Assembly: GCA_964525935.1 (NCBI GenBank)
Contig: CAZGJZ010000001.1
Span: forward strand, 1 to 64,000
Reading direction: 5' to 3'
Length of the DNA: 64,000 nucleotides
From: UBA2377 sp964525935
GTDB lineage: Bacteria; Verrucomicrobiota; Verrucomicrobiia; Opitutales; Opitutaceae
Positions 49,576 through 57,747 of the stretch are shown here, in pieces. Within the stretch, counting starts at the first letter, position 1. Every line of letters begins with the position of its first letter. Made by a program: the position numbers and the translations under genes. The notes below the pieces were generated by a model that was given only the letters and a program-made list of their open reading frames with translations, ran no database searches and was not told where the DNA came from.

Positions 49576-50373
49576 TCAGGCTTCGACGAGTTCGGGAACC
49601 GGCTCGTCGGCGAAGAACGGGAAATCCTCGCGGAATTGGGCGAAGTTCACGAGTTCGTAGCGGCCGTCGAGGTGCTCGACGACGGCGGTGAGCGATTCGA
49701 CCCAGTCGCCGGAGTTGAGGTAGTGGACGTTGCCCAGCATCTTGTCGGCGGGCGTGTGGATGTGGCCGCACATGACGCCGGTGCAGCCGCGGGACTGGGC
49801 GAGCTCGGCGATGTGGTCCTCGAAATTAGAGACGTGGCTGACGGCGGATTTCACGCGCGCCTTGATGGCCTTGCTGAGCGACCAGTATTCGAGGCCGCGC
49901 CAGCGGCGCCAGGCGTTGTAGGCGCGGTTGAGGCCGAGCAGGGCGCGGTAGCCCCAGTCGCCGAGATGGGCGAGGAAGACGAAATTCTTCGTGATGGTGT
50001 CGAACACATCGCCGTGCAGCACGAGATAGCGGCCACGCACGCCTTCGTGGACGTGGTCCTCGACGATGGTGAGTTTTTCGAACGCGAGCGGGAGAAAGGC
50101 GCTCAGGATGTCGTCGTGATTGCCGCGGAGATAGACGACCTCGGTGTCGCGCTTTTCCATTTTCTTAAGGACGATGCGGATGAAACGCGTGTGGGCCTTG
50201 GTCCAGCTGCCGGAGCGGGTGAGCTGCCAGCCGTCGATGATGTCGCCGTTGAGGATGAGTTTGTCGCAACGGGTGTGACGCAGGAAGTGGTTTACCTCGT
50301 CGATCTTGCAATCGGGCGTGCCGAGATGGACGTCGGAGATGATGACGGTGCGAACGCGGAGCGTGGCTTTCAT
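49576..50373 (-). CDS. LpxH-like metallophosphoesterase (UDP-2,3-diacylglucosamine pyrophosphatase family)
   Basis: A 265-residue calcineurin-like phosphoesterase with VIISDVHLGTPDC, LILNGDIIDGW, YLRGNHDD, LVLHGDVFD and GVMCGHIHTPAD. Proteins with this exact pattern are annotated as UDP-2,3-diacylglucosamine diphosphatases of lipid A synthesis, though biochemical proof is patchy. The waaA and glycosyltransferase neighbours support an envelope role. ATG 50373 is chosen; TTG 50394 is an alternative. A palindromic repeat lies 22 bases upstream. Confidence 0.88.
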   Translation of the reverse strand: MKATLRVRTVIISDVHLGTPDCKIDEVNHFLRHTRCDKLILNGDIIDGWQLTRSGSWTKAHTRFIRIVLKKMEKRDTEVVYLRGNHDDILSAFLPLAFEKLTIVEDHVHEGVRGRYLVLHGDVFDTITKNFVFLAHLGDWGYRALLGLNRAYNAWRRWRGLEYWSLSKAIKARVKSAVSHVSNFEDHIAELAQSRGCTGVMCGHIHTPADKMLGNVHYLNSGDWVESLTAVVEHLDGRYELVNFAQFREDFPFFADEPVPELVEA

Positions 50374-50394
50374 GGTGAAAGGAGATGGGAGCAA

Positions 50395-50417
50395 TTTGTC
50401 ACCTAATAGGTGACAAA
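50395..50417. repeat. Perfect inverted repeat, TTTGTCACC variant
   Basis: TTTGTCACCTA (50395-50405) and TAGGTGACAAA (50407-50417) around a single central base. Same family as 25962-25990 and 50455-50473, but with compensating changes in both arms (A to C paired with T to G), which keeps the pairing. Confidence 0.75.
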
Positions 50418-51580
50418 CTGGAGTTATTACCTCCGATAGAAGGTCTGGGTTGAATGTAACCTATTGGGTTACAAATGAGGTTGGTGGTGAGGACGTGGCG
50501 GGCGATGTCGCGGGCGGCGCGGGGGCGGGCGAGCGGGGCGAGGGCGCGGCGCCAGTCGCGCCACACCTCGCCGCGGGCGGCGAAGGCGCGCTGGAGCGCG
50601 GCGATGACGGCGTCGGGCGAAGTGGCGAGGGCGCCGATGCCGTGGCGGCGGAGCAGCTCGTAATTGCCTTCCTCCTGACCGGGGACGATCTGGTTGACGA
50701 TCATCGGGCAGCGCGCGGCGATGGCTTCCTGCGTGGTGGCGCCGCCGGCCTTGCTGACGACGACGTGGTGCGTGAGGAGGAGCTGCGGGATTTGGTCGGT
50801 CCAGCCGAGGATCGTCGCCGGCGTGCGGCGGTGAGCGGCGGCTTTTTCGAGGGTGCGGCGGAGGCGTTCGTCACGCCCGACGGCGCAAGTGATTTCCCAA
50901 TCCGTCTCGCCGAGGAGCCGGCGGGCGGTGGCCTCGGCGTGCTGCGTGCCGGAGTTGATGATGTAGAGGACGCGCGGGGCGTGGCCGGCGGCGAGGTTGG
51001 GCGGCTGGAGCGCGGCGGATTGGGCGGAGAACAGCGCGGACACGGGAAATCCGCTGACGTGGAGGAGCCGGCTCGGGGTGCCGGCCCGGCGCATGACCTG
51101 CGCGGAGTCGTCGTTGGGCAGGAACCAGCCGTTGCAGGCGGGAAGCCACCAGAGGGAATTGATGCTGATGGAATCGGTGACGACGTTGTAGTGCGGGACG
51201 CGGAGCACGCCGCTCTGGGCGAGCCGGTCGAGGAGGAAACCGTAAACCGGATACGTGCTGCAGACGGCGATGGGATTATTGTCGCGCAGCAGTCCGGCGA
51301 GGATGCGTTCCTCGCGACGCAGGAGCCAAAGGTGCCGGGGAAAAGGCTTGGTGCGATCGATCCAGGCGAAGAACGCGCTCCACAGCCGCGGTGCGCGGTT
51401 GATGGCCGTGAGATAGCCGCGGCGCGCGAGCGTGTTGAGGCGCGGCGAGGCGAGGGCGAAGAGATCGGCTTGGAGCGCGGTGCCGTCACCGGCCTCGGCG
51501 TCGAAGGCGGCGGCGAGGTGGCGGGCGGCGGCGTTGTGGCCTTCGCCGTAGCCGGCGGTGAGGATGAGAACCTGGTTCAT
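50399..51580 (-). CDS. MGDG synthase/MurG-like glycosyltransferase (GT28 type)
   Basis: A 393-residue glycosyltransferase. The start MNQVLILTAGYGEGHNAAAR is the MGDG-synthase type N-terminal (a Gly-rich GxGxGHxxAA) and the C-terminal domain has VSKAGGATTQEAIAARCPMI and PGQEEGNYELL, donor-binding segments of GT28. Probably adds a sugar to a diacylglycerol-type lipid. The stop codon of the GT4 gene overlaps its start by 4 bases. The last 30 or so residues (TTNLICNPIGYI onward) read through two dispersed palindromes and are probably not part of the conserved domain. Confidence 0.9.
   Translation of the reverse strand: MNQVLILTAGYGEGHNAAARHLAAAFDAEAGDGTALQADLFALASPRLNTLARRGYLTAINRAPRLWSAFFAWIDRTKPFPRHLWLLRREERILAGLLRDNNPIAVCSTYPVYGFLLDRLAQSGVLRVPHYNVVTDSISINSLWWLPACNGWFLPNDDSAQVMRRAGTPSRLLHVSGFPVSALFSAQSAALQPPNLAAGHAPRVLYIINSGTQHAEATARRLLGETDWEITCAVGRDERLRRTLEKAAAHRRTPATILGWTDQIPQLLLTHHVVVSKAGGATTQEAIAARCPMIVNQIVPGQEEGNYELLRRHGIGALATSPDAVIAALQRAFAARGEVWRDWRRALAPLARPRAARDIARHVLTTNLICNPIGYIQPRPSIGGNNSSLSPIR
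50455..50473. repeat. Inverted repeat, TGTAACC variant, inside the GT28 gene end
   Basis: TGTAACC (50455-50461) and GGTTACA (50467-50473) with centre TATTG; outside this the match weakens. It encodes part of the C-terminus of the minus-strand glycosyltransferase. Confidence 0.7.
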
Positions 51581-52722
51581 GCGGCGGGGCGGGGTTGAGC
51601 GACGACGGCGGCGAGATCGGCCTCGAAGCGGGCGATGACGTTTTCCCACGACTGGTTTTCGAGCGCCGTGCGCGCGGCGGAGCGGAGGCGGTCACAGAGC
51701 GTTTGATCGGTGGCGAGGCGCACGGCAGAAGCGACCAGCGCCGCGGGTTGATCGCAGGGGACGGTGAGGCCGTTGACTTCGTGCCGGACGAACTGCCGCG
51801 CGGCGGCGTAGTCGAAGCCGGTGACGGCGAGTCCGCTGGCCATCGCCTCGGTGAGGACGTTGCCAAACGTTTCGCTCAGGCTCGCGTGGATGTAGATGTC
51901 GGCGGATGCGTAATGACGGGCGAGTTCCTGGCGCGGGATGAAACCGGTGAAGTGGCAGTGCGGGTGGGCGCGGGTGAGCTCGGCGCGGAGCGGGCCATCG
52001 CCGACGACGACGAAACGGCAGCGCGGTTCGACGGCGCGCATCGCCGCGAAGCAGCGGAAAAGGAGCGGGTAGTTTTTTTCGGAGGCGAGGCGGCCCGCGT
52101 GGAGGACAACGGGATCGGCGGGACCGGCCTGCCAGTTTTGGCGCAACGTGGCGGAACGGCGTTCGGGCGTGAATTGCGCGGTGTCGACACCGCGGGAAAG
52201 CACGCGCAGGTCGCGGAAGCCGAGGCCGGTGAGTTCGTCGCAAAGCTCCTGGGTCGGCGCAAAGGTGCGCTCGGTGCGGTTGTGCACGCGGCGGAGCCAG
52301 CCGAGGACGGCGCTGCGCAGCGGTGCGAAACCGTAGTCGCCCGTGTAGGTGTGGAAGTTGGTGTGAAAGCTCGAGGTGACGGGCAGCCCGAGTCCGCGCG
52401 CGGCGGTGATCGCCGAGGCGCCGAGCGGACCTTCGGTGACGACGTGCACGAGATCGGGGCGGGAGCGCCGCCAGAGTTGGGCGAGTTTGCGGCGCGCCGG
52501 GAGGCCGAGCCGGAGCAGGGGATAGCCGGGGATGGGCATGCCGGGCAGGGCGACTTCGGTGAACCCATCGCGCGGTGGCTGGTCGGCGAGATCGCGGCGG
52601 TGCGGCCGGTAAACCGTCACGCGATGACCACGCCGGCCCAATTCGCGGGCGATATGGCCAAAGGTCATGGCCACGCCGTTGATCTCGGGCGGAAAAGTTT
52701 CGGTGACGATGACGAGATTCAC
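51577..52722 (-). CDS. GT4 family glycosyltransferase
   Basis: A 381-residue GT-B enzyme of the GT4 family, of the type that transfers mannose or glucose to lipids. Signatures are VTETFPPEINGVAMTFGHI at the N-terminus, FHTNFHTYTGDYGF, VLHAGRLASEKNYPLL, and YIHASLSETFGNVLTEAMAS with the catalytic EX7E-type pair. The start is GTG 52722, inside a perfect inverted repeat. It overlaps the GT28 gene by 4 bases, so the two likely act on one glycolipid. Confidence 0.92.
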   Translation of the reverse strand: MNLVIVTETFPPEINGVAMTFGHIARELGRRGHRVTVYRPHRRDLADQPPRDGFTEVALPGMPIPGYPLLRLGLPARRKLAQLWRRSRPDLVHVVTEGPLGASAITAARGLGLPVTSSFHTNFHTYTGDYGFAPLRSAVLGWLRRVHNRTERTFAPTQELCDELTGLGFRDLRVLSRGVDTAQFTPERRSATLRQNWQAGPADPVVLHAGRLASEKNYPLLFRCFAAMRAVEPRCRFVVVGDGPLRAELTRAHPHCHFTGFIPRQELARHYASADIYIHASLSETFGNVLTEAMASGLAVTGFDYAAARQFVRHEVNGLTVPCDQPAALVASAVRLATDQTLCDRLRSAARTALENQSWENVIARFEADLAAVVAQPRPAA

Positions 52723-52741
52723 GCGGGGAATTATCCCCGCG
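52722..52741. promoter_or_regulatory. Perfect inverted repeat over the GT4 start codon
   Basis: CGCGGGGA (52722-52729) and TCCCCGCG (52734-52741) with centre ATTA. The transcript would form a GC-rich hairpin directly ahead of the GTG start, which could impede ribosome entry. It may equally be a protein-binding site or a chance palindrome. Confidence 0.5.
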
Positions 52742-53060
52742 GCCGTGCCGAACCCGTGTCAGTTGGGTAACGATTCGGAAAAACCGCGCAAAACCGCGGC
52801 GGCCAGCTCAGCGCCGCAGCAACGCCTCGACTTCGTCCCGGGTCGGCGTGGCGGGGATGGCCGGCACCTTGAGGATCGTGTCGAAAGTCGCTGCACCGAC
52901 ACACAGGATCCGCGGGATCATGCGGCGCCAAAGTTCGACGCGGGTGGTGGGCAAGACGAGCGAAAACCCGGGCGCCGCCGAGGGCGGCCGCGGGCCTGAA
53001 TGCAAGAATTTGGTGATTGCACCATAGCGGACCATTTCTACGGTCGCCCCTTTTACGCGG
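52742..53060. other. Intergenic region between GT4 and SNF2 genes
   Basis: About 320 bases. No complete gene is supported, but 52808-52921 on the minus strand resembles the N-terminal piece of a PfkB-type kinase (listed separately). No clear promoter, tRNA or repeat other than the inverted repeat at 52722 was seen. Confidence 0.4.
52808..52921 (-). pseudogene. N-terminal remnant of a PfkB-family sugar kinase
   Basis: The minus-strand frame from ATG 52921 reads MIPRILCVGAATFDTILKV then PAIPATPTR before a stop at residue 38. This closely resembles the first strand and sugar-binding start of PfkB-type kinases, but the Gly-Gly segment and all later domains are missing. The downstream sequence in other frames shows no continuation before the GT4 gene. 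Most likely a decayed 5' fragment; a real 37-residue peptide is less likely. Confidence 0.42.
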
Positions 53061-55709
53061 ATGCAGTCCCACGGCCCAAAGCGCGTCTATACTCCTCAAT
53101 CGCTCGAATTTTGGTTCGGCAAACTCGAAAACGACTGGGCCACCGCATTTAGCGAAACGCAGCTCGACACCGGCCGGCAGCTCTATCGGGACGGGGAAGT
53201 TCGCGAGTTGGAACTCACTGCCAAAGATGCGATTATCCACCGCCGCGTGGACAAGCGCGATGAATATGCCGTGATCGAGTGGGACGACGATGGCCTTTCG
53301 GTGCGTTCTTCGACGACGGATCTTGAGATTGCGCGCGCGCTGGCGGTGGCCGGCTTGCACGAGATCGAAGAGCTGGTCGCGGACGAAATTTCACCGTTGC
53401 CGGCCTCGCCGCCGCGGACGCCGCCGCCGGCGACAGCGAACGGGCACAACGGTTTTCGGAACAGCAACAGCAATGGGCACAGCAACGGCCATTCCAACGG
53501 CAATGGCCATGGCCACGTGCAACCGCCGGTGGCGGCGGGGGCGCCGGTGCGGCCTTCCAGCGCGCCGGGATCGATCCGGCCGCTCGTGCTCGTGTTCAAG
53601 ACCAAGACGGCGGGCCTTACGTTTCAGGCGCACTGGATCGAGCCCGATGGCAAGACCCGGCATCCTGCGCTGGGTGCGGCGGTGCATGCCGACGGCAACG
53701 GCCACGTGACCTCCGGCGAGCGCAGCAAGCTCATCGGCCTCGCGGCCTACGCGCGCAAGGCGCACTTCCACTACAACCAGCAGACGGGGCTCTATGTGCT
53801 CGGCTCGTTGGTGGAGATTCCCAATTTCTTGAAAGTCACGCTGCCGGCCTGGCGGCGGTTGTTTGCGATCGAGCTCGATGACCGCTCGGCGAACCTGCTC
53901 AAGGGCACGCGCACGATCGAGGTCGAGGCAGTGGCCGAGCGCGCGGCGCCGCGAACCGGCCAGCCCGATGGCACGGGGCTCAACCTCCGGTGGATTTTCC
54001 GCGCGGGCGAGCGCATGCTCACCGACGCCGAGGTCAACGCCCTGCTCAAGCGCGGCGGTGCGCCGGTGATTCTGCCCAACCTCGGCATCGTTTCGCTCAC
54101 GGCAGAGCGTTGGGCGACGTTCAACGAGTGGCAGCAGAACGTCACCGACACGCATGGCGACGGCGAACTCTCGCCTTATCTGATTTTCTCCCTGTTCAGC
54201 GACGCGCGGCTGAAGCTTACGCTCTCGCCCGAGATCGAGGCGTGGCGCCAGACCGTGCTCGGGCCGCCCGCCGCGCCGCCGCCGCTGCCTGAGCTGCTGC
54301 GCCCGTATCAACGCCGCGGTGTCGAGTGGATGGCGCACCTCTGCGACGTGGGCTGCCATGGCTTGCTGGCGGACGAGATGGGTCTCGGCAAGACGCTGCA
54401 GGTCATCACGCTGCTGGCCACGCGCCCGGTGGCGGGCCGGCCGAATCTGGTCGTATGCCCCGCGAGCGTCGTGCCCGTGTGGCGCGAGGAGATCGCACGC
54501 TTTTTCCCGGAGCTGAAAGTCGACGTGCTCAAGGCCGGCCACGGTTTCACCTCGCGCACGGATGACGTGATCTGGCTCGCGAGCTACACGCAGCTGCGCA
54601 AACACCGCGAACAACTGCCGGCGCACGCGTTTGGCTACGTCGTGCTCGACGAAGGCCAGTTCATCAAGAACCCCGACGCCAAGGTCACGCAGACCTGCTT
54701 CGCCGTCCGCGCGCAGCACCGCATCGTGCTTACCGGCACGCCGCTGGAAAACCGCCAGCTCGACCTGTGGAGCATCTTCCGATTCCTGCTGCCCGGCCTG
54801 CTGGGTTCGCGCACGGCGTTTGAGTCGGCGCTGAACCTCAACCGTGCGGTGACGATGGAGCGGCTCCGCGCGCAGCTCGCGCCCTTTATTCTCCGCCGCA
54901 CGAAGAAGGAGGTCGCCACCGAGCTGCCGCAGAAGGTCGAGATGGACCTGCTTTGCCCGCTCACCGATGTGCAGCGCGCCGAGTATGCGCGCATCTGCTC
55001 CGAGGGTCTCGAGCGGCTCGGCAACGACGTGGGCGCGGCGATGCGCGAAAAATCCTTCGGCTTCCTCGCGCTGCTGACGCGCCTGCGCCAGACCTGCTGC
55101 GATCCCGACATGCTGCCGTGGCGCGATTCGCCGCTCAGCGACTCGGGCAAGATCACGCTGCTTATCGAGAAACTCGCCGAGATCGTCGGCAGCGGCCACA
55201 AGGTCGTGATCTTCTCGCAGTTCGTCATGCTGCTCGACCGCGTGCGCGAAGCGATGGCGGCCAATTTCCCCGACCTGCCGCGTTACGAATTGACGGGCAT
55301 GACGCTCGACCGCCTGAAACCCGTGCAATCCTTCCAGACGGCGACCGGTGCGGCGGCGATGCTCGTGTCGCTCAAGGCGGCTGGCACCGGCATCACGCTG
55401 CACGCGGCGGACTACGTTTTCCTGCTCGACCCGTGGTGGAACCCGGCGGTCGAGGCGCAGGCCGTGGATCGCGTGCATCGCATCGGCCAGACGAACACCG
55501 TGTTTGTTTACCGCATGGTGACGGCCGGGACGATCGAGGAGCGCATCCAGGCGTTGAAGGCCGACAAGAAGGATCTTTTCGACAAGCTCATCGGCGGGCT
55601 CGGCGGCGACTTTGACCTGAGCCAGCACTTCACCTCGCTGCAAAGCCTCGTGCAACTGACGACGCAGGTGGAGCAGGAGCAGCCCGAGCAGAGTTACACG
55701 GTGGATTGA
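53061..55709 (+). CDS. SNF2-family DEAD/DEAH-box helicase with degenerate SWIM-like N-terminus
   Basis: An 882-residue SWI2/SNF2 ATPase. The N-terminal 110 residues resemble a SWIM domain (DTGRQLYRDGEVREL, DEYAVIEW) without its Cys/His cluster. An Asn/Gly/His-rich linker (about 127-152) follows. The helicase core has motif I ADEMGLGKT (Lys about 444), motif II LDEGQ, motif III LTGTPLENR, and motifs V-VI SLKAAGTGITLHAAD and DRVHRIGQTN. SNF2 ATPases translocate on duplex DNA and remodel DNA-bound proteins. No partner gene is adjacent. Confidence 0.93.
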   Translation: MQSHGPKRVYTPQSLEFWFGKLENDWATAFSETQLDTGRQLYRDGEVRELELTAKDAIIHRRVDKRDEYAVIEWDDDGLSVRSSTTDLEIARALAVAGLHEIEELVADEISPLPASPPRTPPPATANGHNGFRNSNSNGHSNGHSNGNGHGHVQPPVAAGAPVRPSSAPGSIRPLVLVFKTKTAGLTFQAHWIEPDGKTRHPALGAAVHADGNGHVTSGERSKLIGLAAYARKAHFHYNQQTGLYVLGSLVEIPNFLKVTLPAWRRLFAIELDDRSANLLKGTRTIEVEAVAERAAPRTGQPDGTGLNLRWIFRAGERMLTDAEVNALLKRGGAPVILPNLGIVSLTAERWATFNEWQQNVTDTHGDGELSPYLIFSLFSDARLKLTLSPEIEAWRQTVLGPPAAPPPLPELLRPYQRRGVEWMAHLCDVGCHGLLADEMGLGKTLQVITLLATRPVAGRPNLVVCPASVVPVWREEIARFFPELKVDVLKAGHGFTSRTDDVIWLASYTQLRKHREQLPAHAFGYVVLDEGQFIKNPDAKVTQTCFAVRAQHRIVLTGTPLENRQLDLWSIFRFLLPGLLGSRTAFESALNLNRAVTMERLRAQLAPFILRRTKKEVATELPQKVEMDLLCPLTDVQRAEYARICSEGLERLGNDVGAAMREKSFGFLALLTRLRQTCCDPDMLPWRDSPLSDSGKITLLIEKLAEIVGSGHKVVIFSQFVMLLDRVREAMAANFPDLPRYELTGMTLDRLKPVQSFQTATGAAAMLVSLKAAGTGITLHAADYVFLLDPWWNPAVEAQAVDRVHRIGQTNTVFVYRMVTAGTIEERIQALKADKKDLFDKLIGGLGGDFDLSQHFTSLQSLVQLTTQVEQEQPEQSYTVD

Positions 55710-55840
55710 GGTAGCCGGGGTCGCCGAAATGTTTCACGGAATTTTTGCGTCGGAATGGTGACGCGGGCTTGTGCCGCCGCATGCTGGCACTACGCTGGCT
55801 GCGACGTGGCAATTTACACCGCAACATCCGGCGATCGACG

Positions 55841-57610
55841 ATGAAGAAGGTCACCGATCCGGCGAAGCTCCTGATGGAACGGCTCCTGCGGTTGCTGCGC
55901 TGGCGGTTGTGGCTGGCGGAGCGTCTCCAGCCGACGGAGTGGCAGGTCACGCTGATGTGGGCGGCGCTGGCGGGATTCCTCGGTGCGCTGGCGGCGTTGA
56001 TTTTTACCGCATGCGCGGAGGGCATTCACCAATTCCTGACCAATTCCAACGCCGGTGTGGTCGAATCGATGCGGTTGCTACCCTGGTGGATGCGACTGGC
56101 GATTCCGGCGGTGGGCGGGTTGCTGGCGGGGCTCGTGCTCATGCTCGGCAAGCACCTCGTGCGGGGCAAAAGCTCGACCGACTACATGGAAGCGATCGCG
56201 ATCGGCGATGGCCGGATTCCGCTGCGCACCAGCCTGGTGAAGAGTATCGCGGCGCTTTTCACGATCAGTTCGGGCGGCTCGGTGGGTCGCGAAGGTCCGA
56301 TGGTGCAACTCGCGGCGATGCTGGCCTCGATGGTGGGCCGCTGGCGGCAGTTTTCGACGCAGCAATTGCGGCTGCTGGTGGCGTGCGGCGCGGCCGCGGG
56401 CATTGCCTCGGCTTACAATGCGCCCATCGCGGGTTCGTTCTTCGTGGCCGAGATCATCCTCGGCACCATCGCGATGGAAAGCCTCGGGCCGCTCGTGGCG
56501 TCGTCCGTGGCGGCGACGCTGACGATGAAAGTGCTGGGCAACTCGCACACGCTTTACGACGTGCCGTCGTTCACGCTGGGTTCGCCGTGGGAGATGGGGC
56601 CGTATGTGATCCTCGGGCTGGTGGCCGGGACCATCGCCCCATGGTTTCTGCGCTCGTTGCGGAGCGCGGAGGAGTTTTTCATCGCGACGAAACTGCCGAT
56701 GGTGGCGCGACTCACGCTCGGCGGCCTGTTCGTCGGCATCGTGGCGATCAATGTCCCGGAAGTCTGCGGCAACGGCTATTCGGTGATCCTCGACATCCTC
56801 AATGGCCGCATCGCCTGGGTCGTGTTGCTCGGCATCCTGTGCTGCAAGTGGATCGCCACCGCCTCGACCGTCGGGTCGGGCGCCACGGGCGGGGTGTTTA
56901 CGCCGACACTCTTCATGGGCGCGGCGGCGGGTTACCTGTATGGCACGGCGGTGCACGCGATCTGGCCGGCCGGGGCGCTGAACCCGCAGGCGTTCGCGCT
57001 GGTGGGGATGGGGGCGTTTCTCTCGGCTGCGAGCCGTGCGCCCGTGATGGCGGTGATCATGCTTTTTGAAATGACGCTGAGCTACGACATCATCCTGCCG
57101 CTCATGTTGTGCAGCGTCGTGGCGTTCTTCACCGCGCGCGGCATCGGCGGCCATTCGCTTTACAGCGAGTCGCTGCGACGCAAGGAGGCGGAGGATCCGA
57201 CATCGCGGCTGATGGCGGGCCGGGTGGGGGACCTCGTGAAGGCGAATCCGCCCTCGGTGCAGCCGACGGCACGCTTCGCCGAGATCGCAAAGATGTTTCT
57301 CTCGGTGCGGATCAATAATCTCTATGTCATCAACTTCGAGGGGCGTTTCCTCGGCGCCGTGTCGCTCCACGACATCAAGCCCTACCTCGGTGAGCCGGGG
57401 TTGGCGGAGCTCGTGCTGGCCGGGGATATTTTGCGCGAGGATTTCCCGCGGGTCGCCCCGGAGGAGTCGTTGAGCGATGCGCTCGGGAAATTTTTCGGCA
57501 TGGGCAGCGACGTGCAACGCCTGCCGGTCGTGAACGCCGAGGGCCGCCTCGTGGGCAGCCTCTCGAAGAACGACCTGATGCTGGCCATCGTCGAGCAGCG
57601 GAAAAAGTGA
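55841..57610 (+). CDS. ClC-type chloride channel/antiporter with CBS domains
   Basis: A 589-residue ClC protein with about ten hydrophobic segments (residues 30-430) and a cytoplasmic CBS pair (about 450-589). Signatures are SSGGSVGREGPMVQ with the gating Glu in GREGP, the GSGATGGVFTPTLFMGAAAG ion-path motif and an inverted-topology core. ClC proteins transport chloride or exchange it for protons. ATG 55841 is chosen because it starts MKKVTDPAKLL; the frame opens at 55745. It ends with a terminator before the phosphate regulon. Confidence 0.93.
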   Translation: MKKVTDPAKLLMERLLRLLRWRLWLAERLQPTEWQVTLMWAALAGFLGALAALIFTACAEGIHQFLTNSNAGVVESMRLLPWWMRLAIPAVGGLLAGLVLMLGKHLVRGKSSTDYMEAIAIGDGRIPLRTSLVKSIAALFTISSGGSVGREGPMVQLAAMLASMVGRWRQFSTQQLRLLVACGAAAGIASAYNAPIAGSFFVAEIILGTIAMESLGPLVASSVAATLTMKVLGNSHTLYDVPSFTLGSPWEMGPYVILGLVAGTIAPWFLRSLRSAEEFFIATKLPMVARLTLGGLFVGIVAINVPEVCGNGYSVILDILNGRIAWVVLLGILCCKWIATASTVGSGATGGVFTPTLFMGAAAGYLYGTAVHAIWPAGALNPQAFALVGMGAFLSAASRAPVMAVIMLFEMTLSYDIILPLMLCSVVAFFTARGIGGHSLYSESLRRKEAEDPTSRLMAGRVGDLVKANPPSVQPTARFAEIAKMFLSVRINNLYVINFEGRFLGAVSLHDIKPYLGEPGLAELVLAGDILREDFPRVAPEESLSDALGKFFGMGSDVQRLPVVNAEGRLVGSLSKNDLMLAIVEQRKK

Positions 57611-57624
57611 GCTGAGGGCAGGGG

Positions 57625-57654
57625 AACGTGCCGGTCCGTCCGGACCCACGTTTT
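57625..57654 (+). terminator. Rho-independent terminator after the ClC gene
   Basis: Nested stem: AACGTG (57625-57630) with CACGTT (57647-57652), and GGTCCG (57633-57638) with CGGACC (57641-57646), followed by TTTT. Confidence 0.82.
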
Positions 57655-57660
57655 GCGGCT

Positions 57661-57689
57661 TTGTGACGAAGCCGACACGGGTTTGTCAC
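57661..57689 (+). promoter_or_regulatory. Candidate Pho box: three 7-mers at 11-base spacing upstream of the porin
   Basis: TTGTGAC (57661-57667), CCGACAC (57672-57678) and TTGTCAC (57683-57689) are each separated by 4 bases, the spacing of PhoB half-sites. The outer two match TTGTCAC at 6 and 7 of 7, the middle at 4. A TTAAAA-like -10 starts about 10 bases after the last copy. It lies about 60 bases before the porin start, suggesting phosphate-starvation control by PhoB/R (encoded elsewhere). Confidence 0.6.
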
Positions 57690-57747
57690 AATCGCGGGTT
57701 AAAAAGGAGGTGTTCCAAGAACCCATAACACCAAACCGAACACCCAT

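Noticed and set aside
53490..53520. Asn/Gly/His codon repeats in the SNF2 gene as a tandem-repeat element
   Set aside because: They keep the reading frame and encode a low-complexity linker between two domains, which explains them as coding sequence.
53391..55655. 754-codon minus-strand ORF opposite the SNF2 gene
   Set aside because: Arg/Gln/His-rich shadow of the helicase gene, which has all helicase motifs on the other strand.
56078..57649. 523-codon minus-strand ORF opposite the ClC gene
   Set aside because: Shadow frame; the ClC motifs are on the plus strand.
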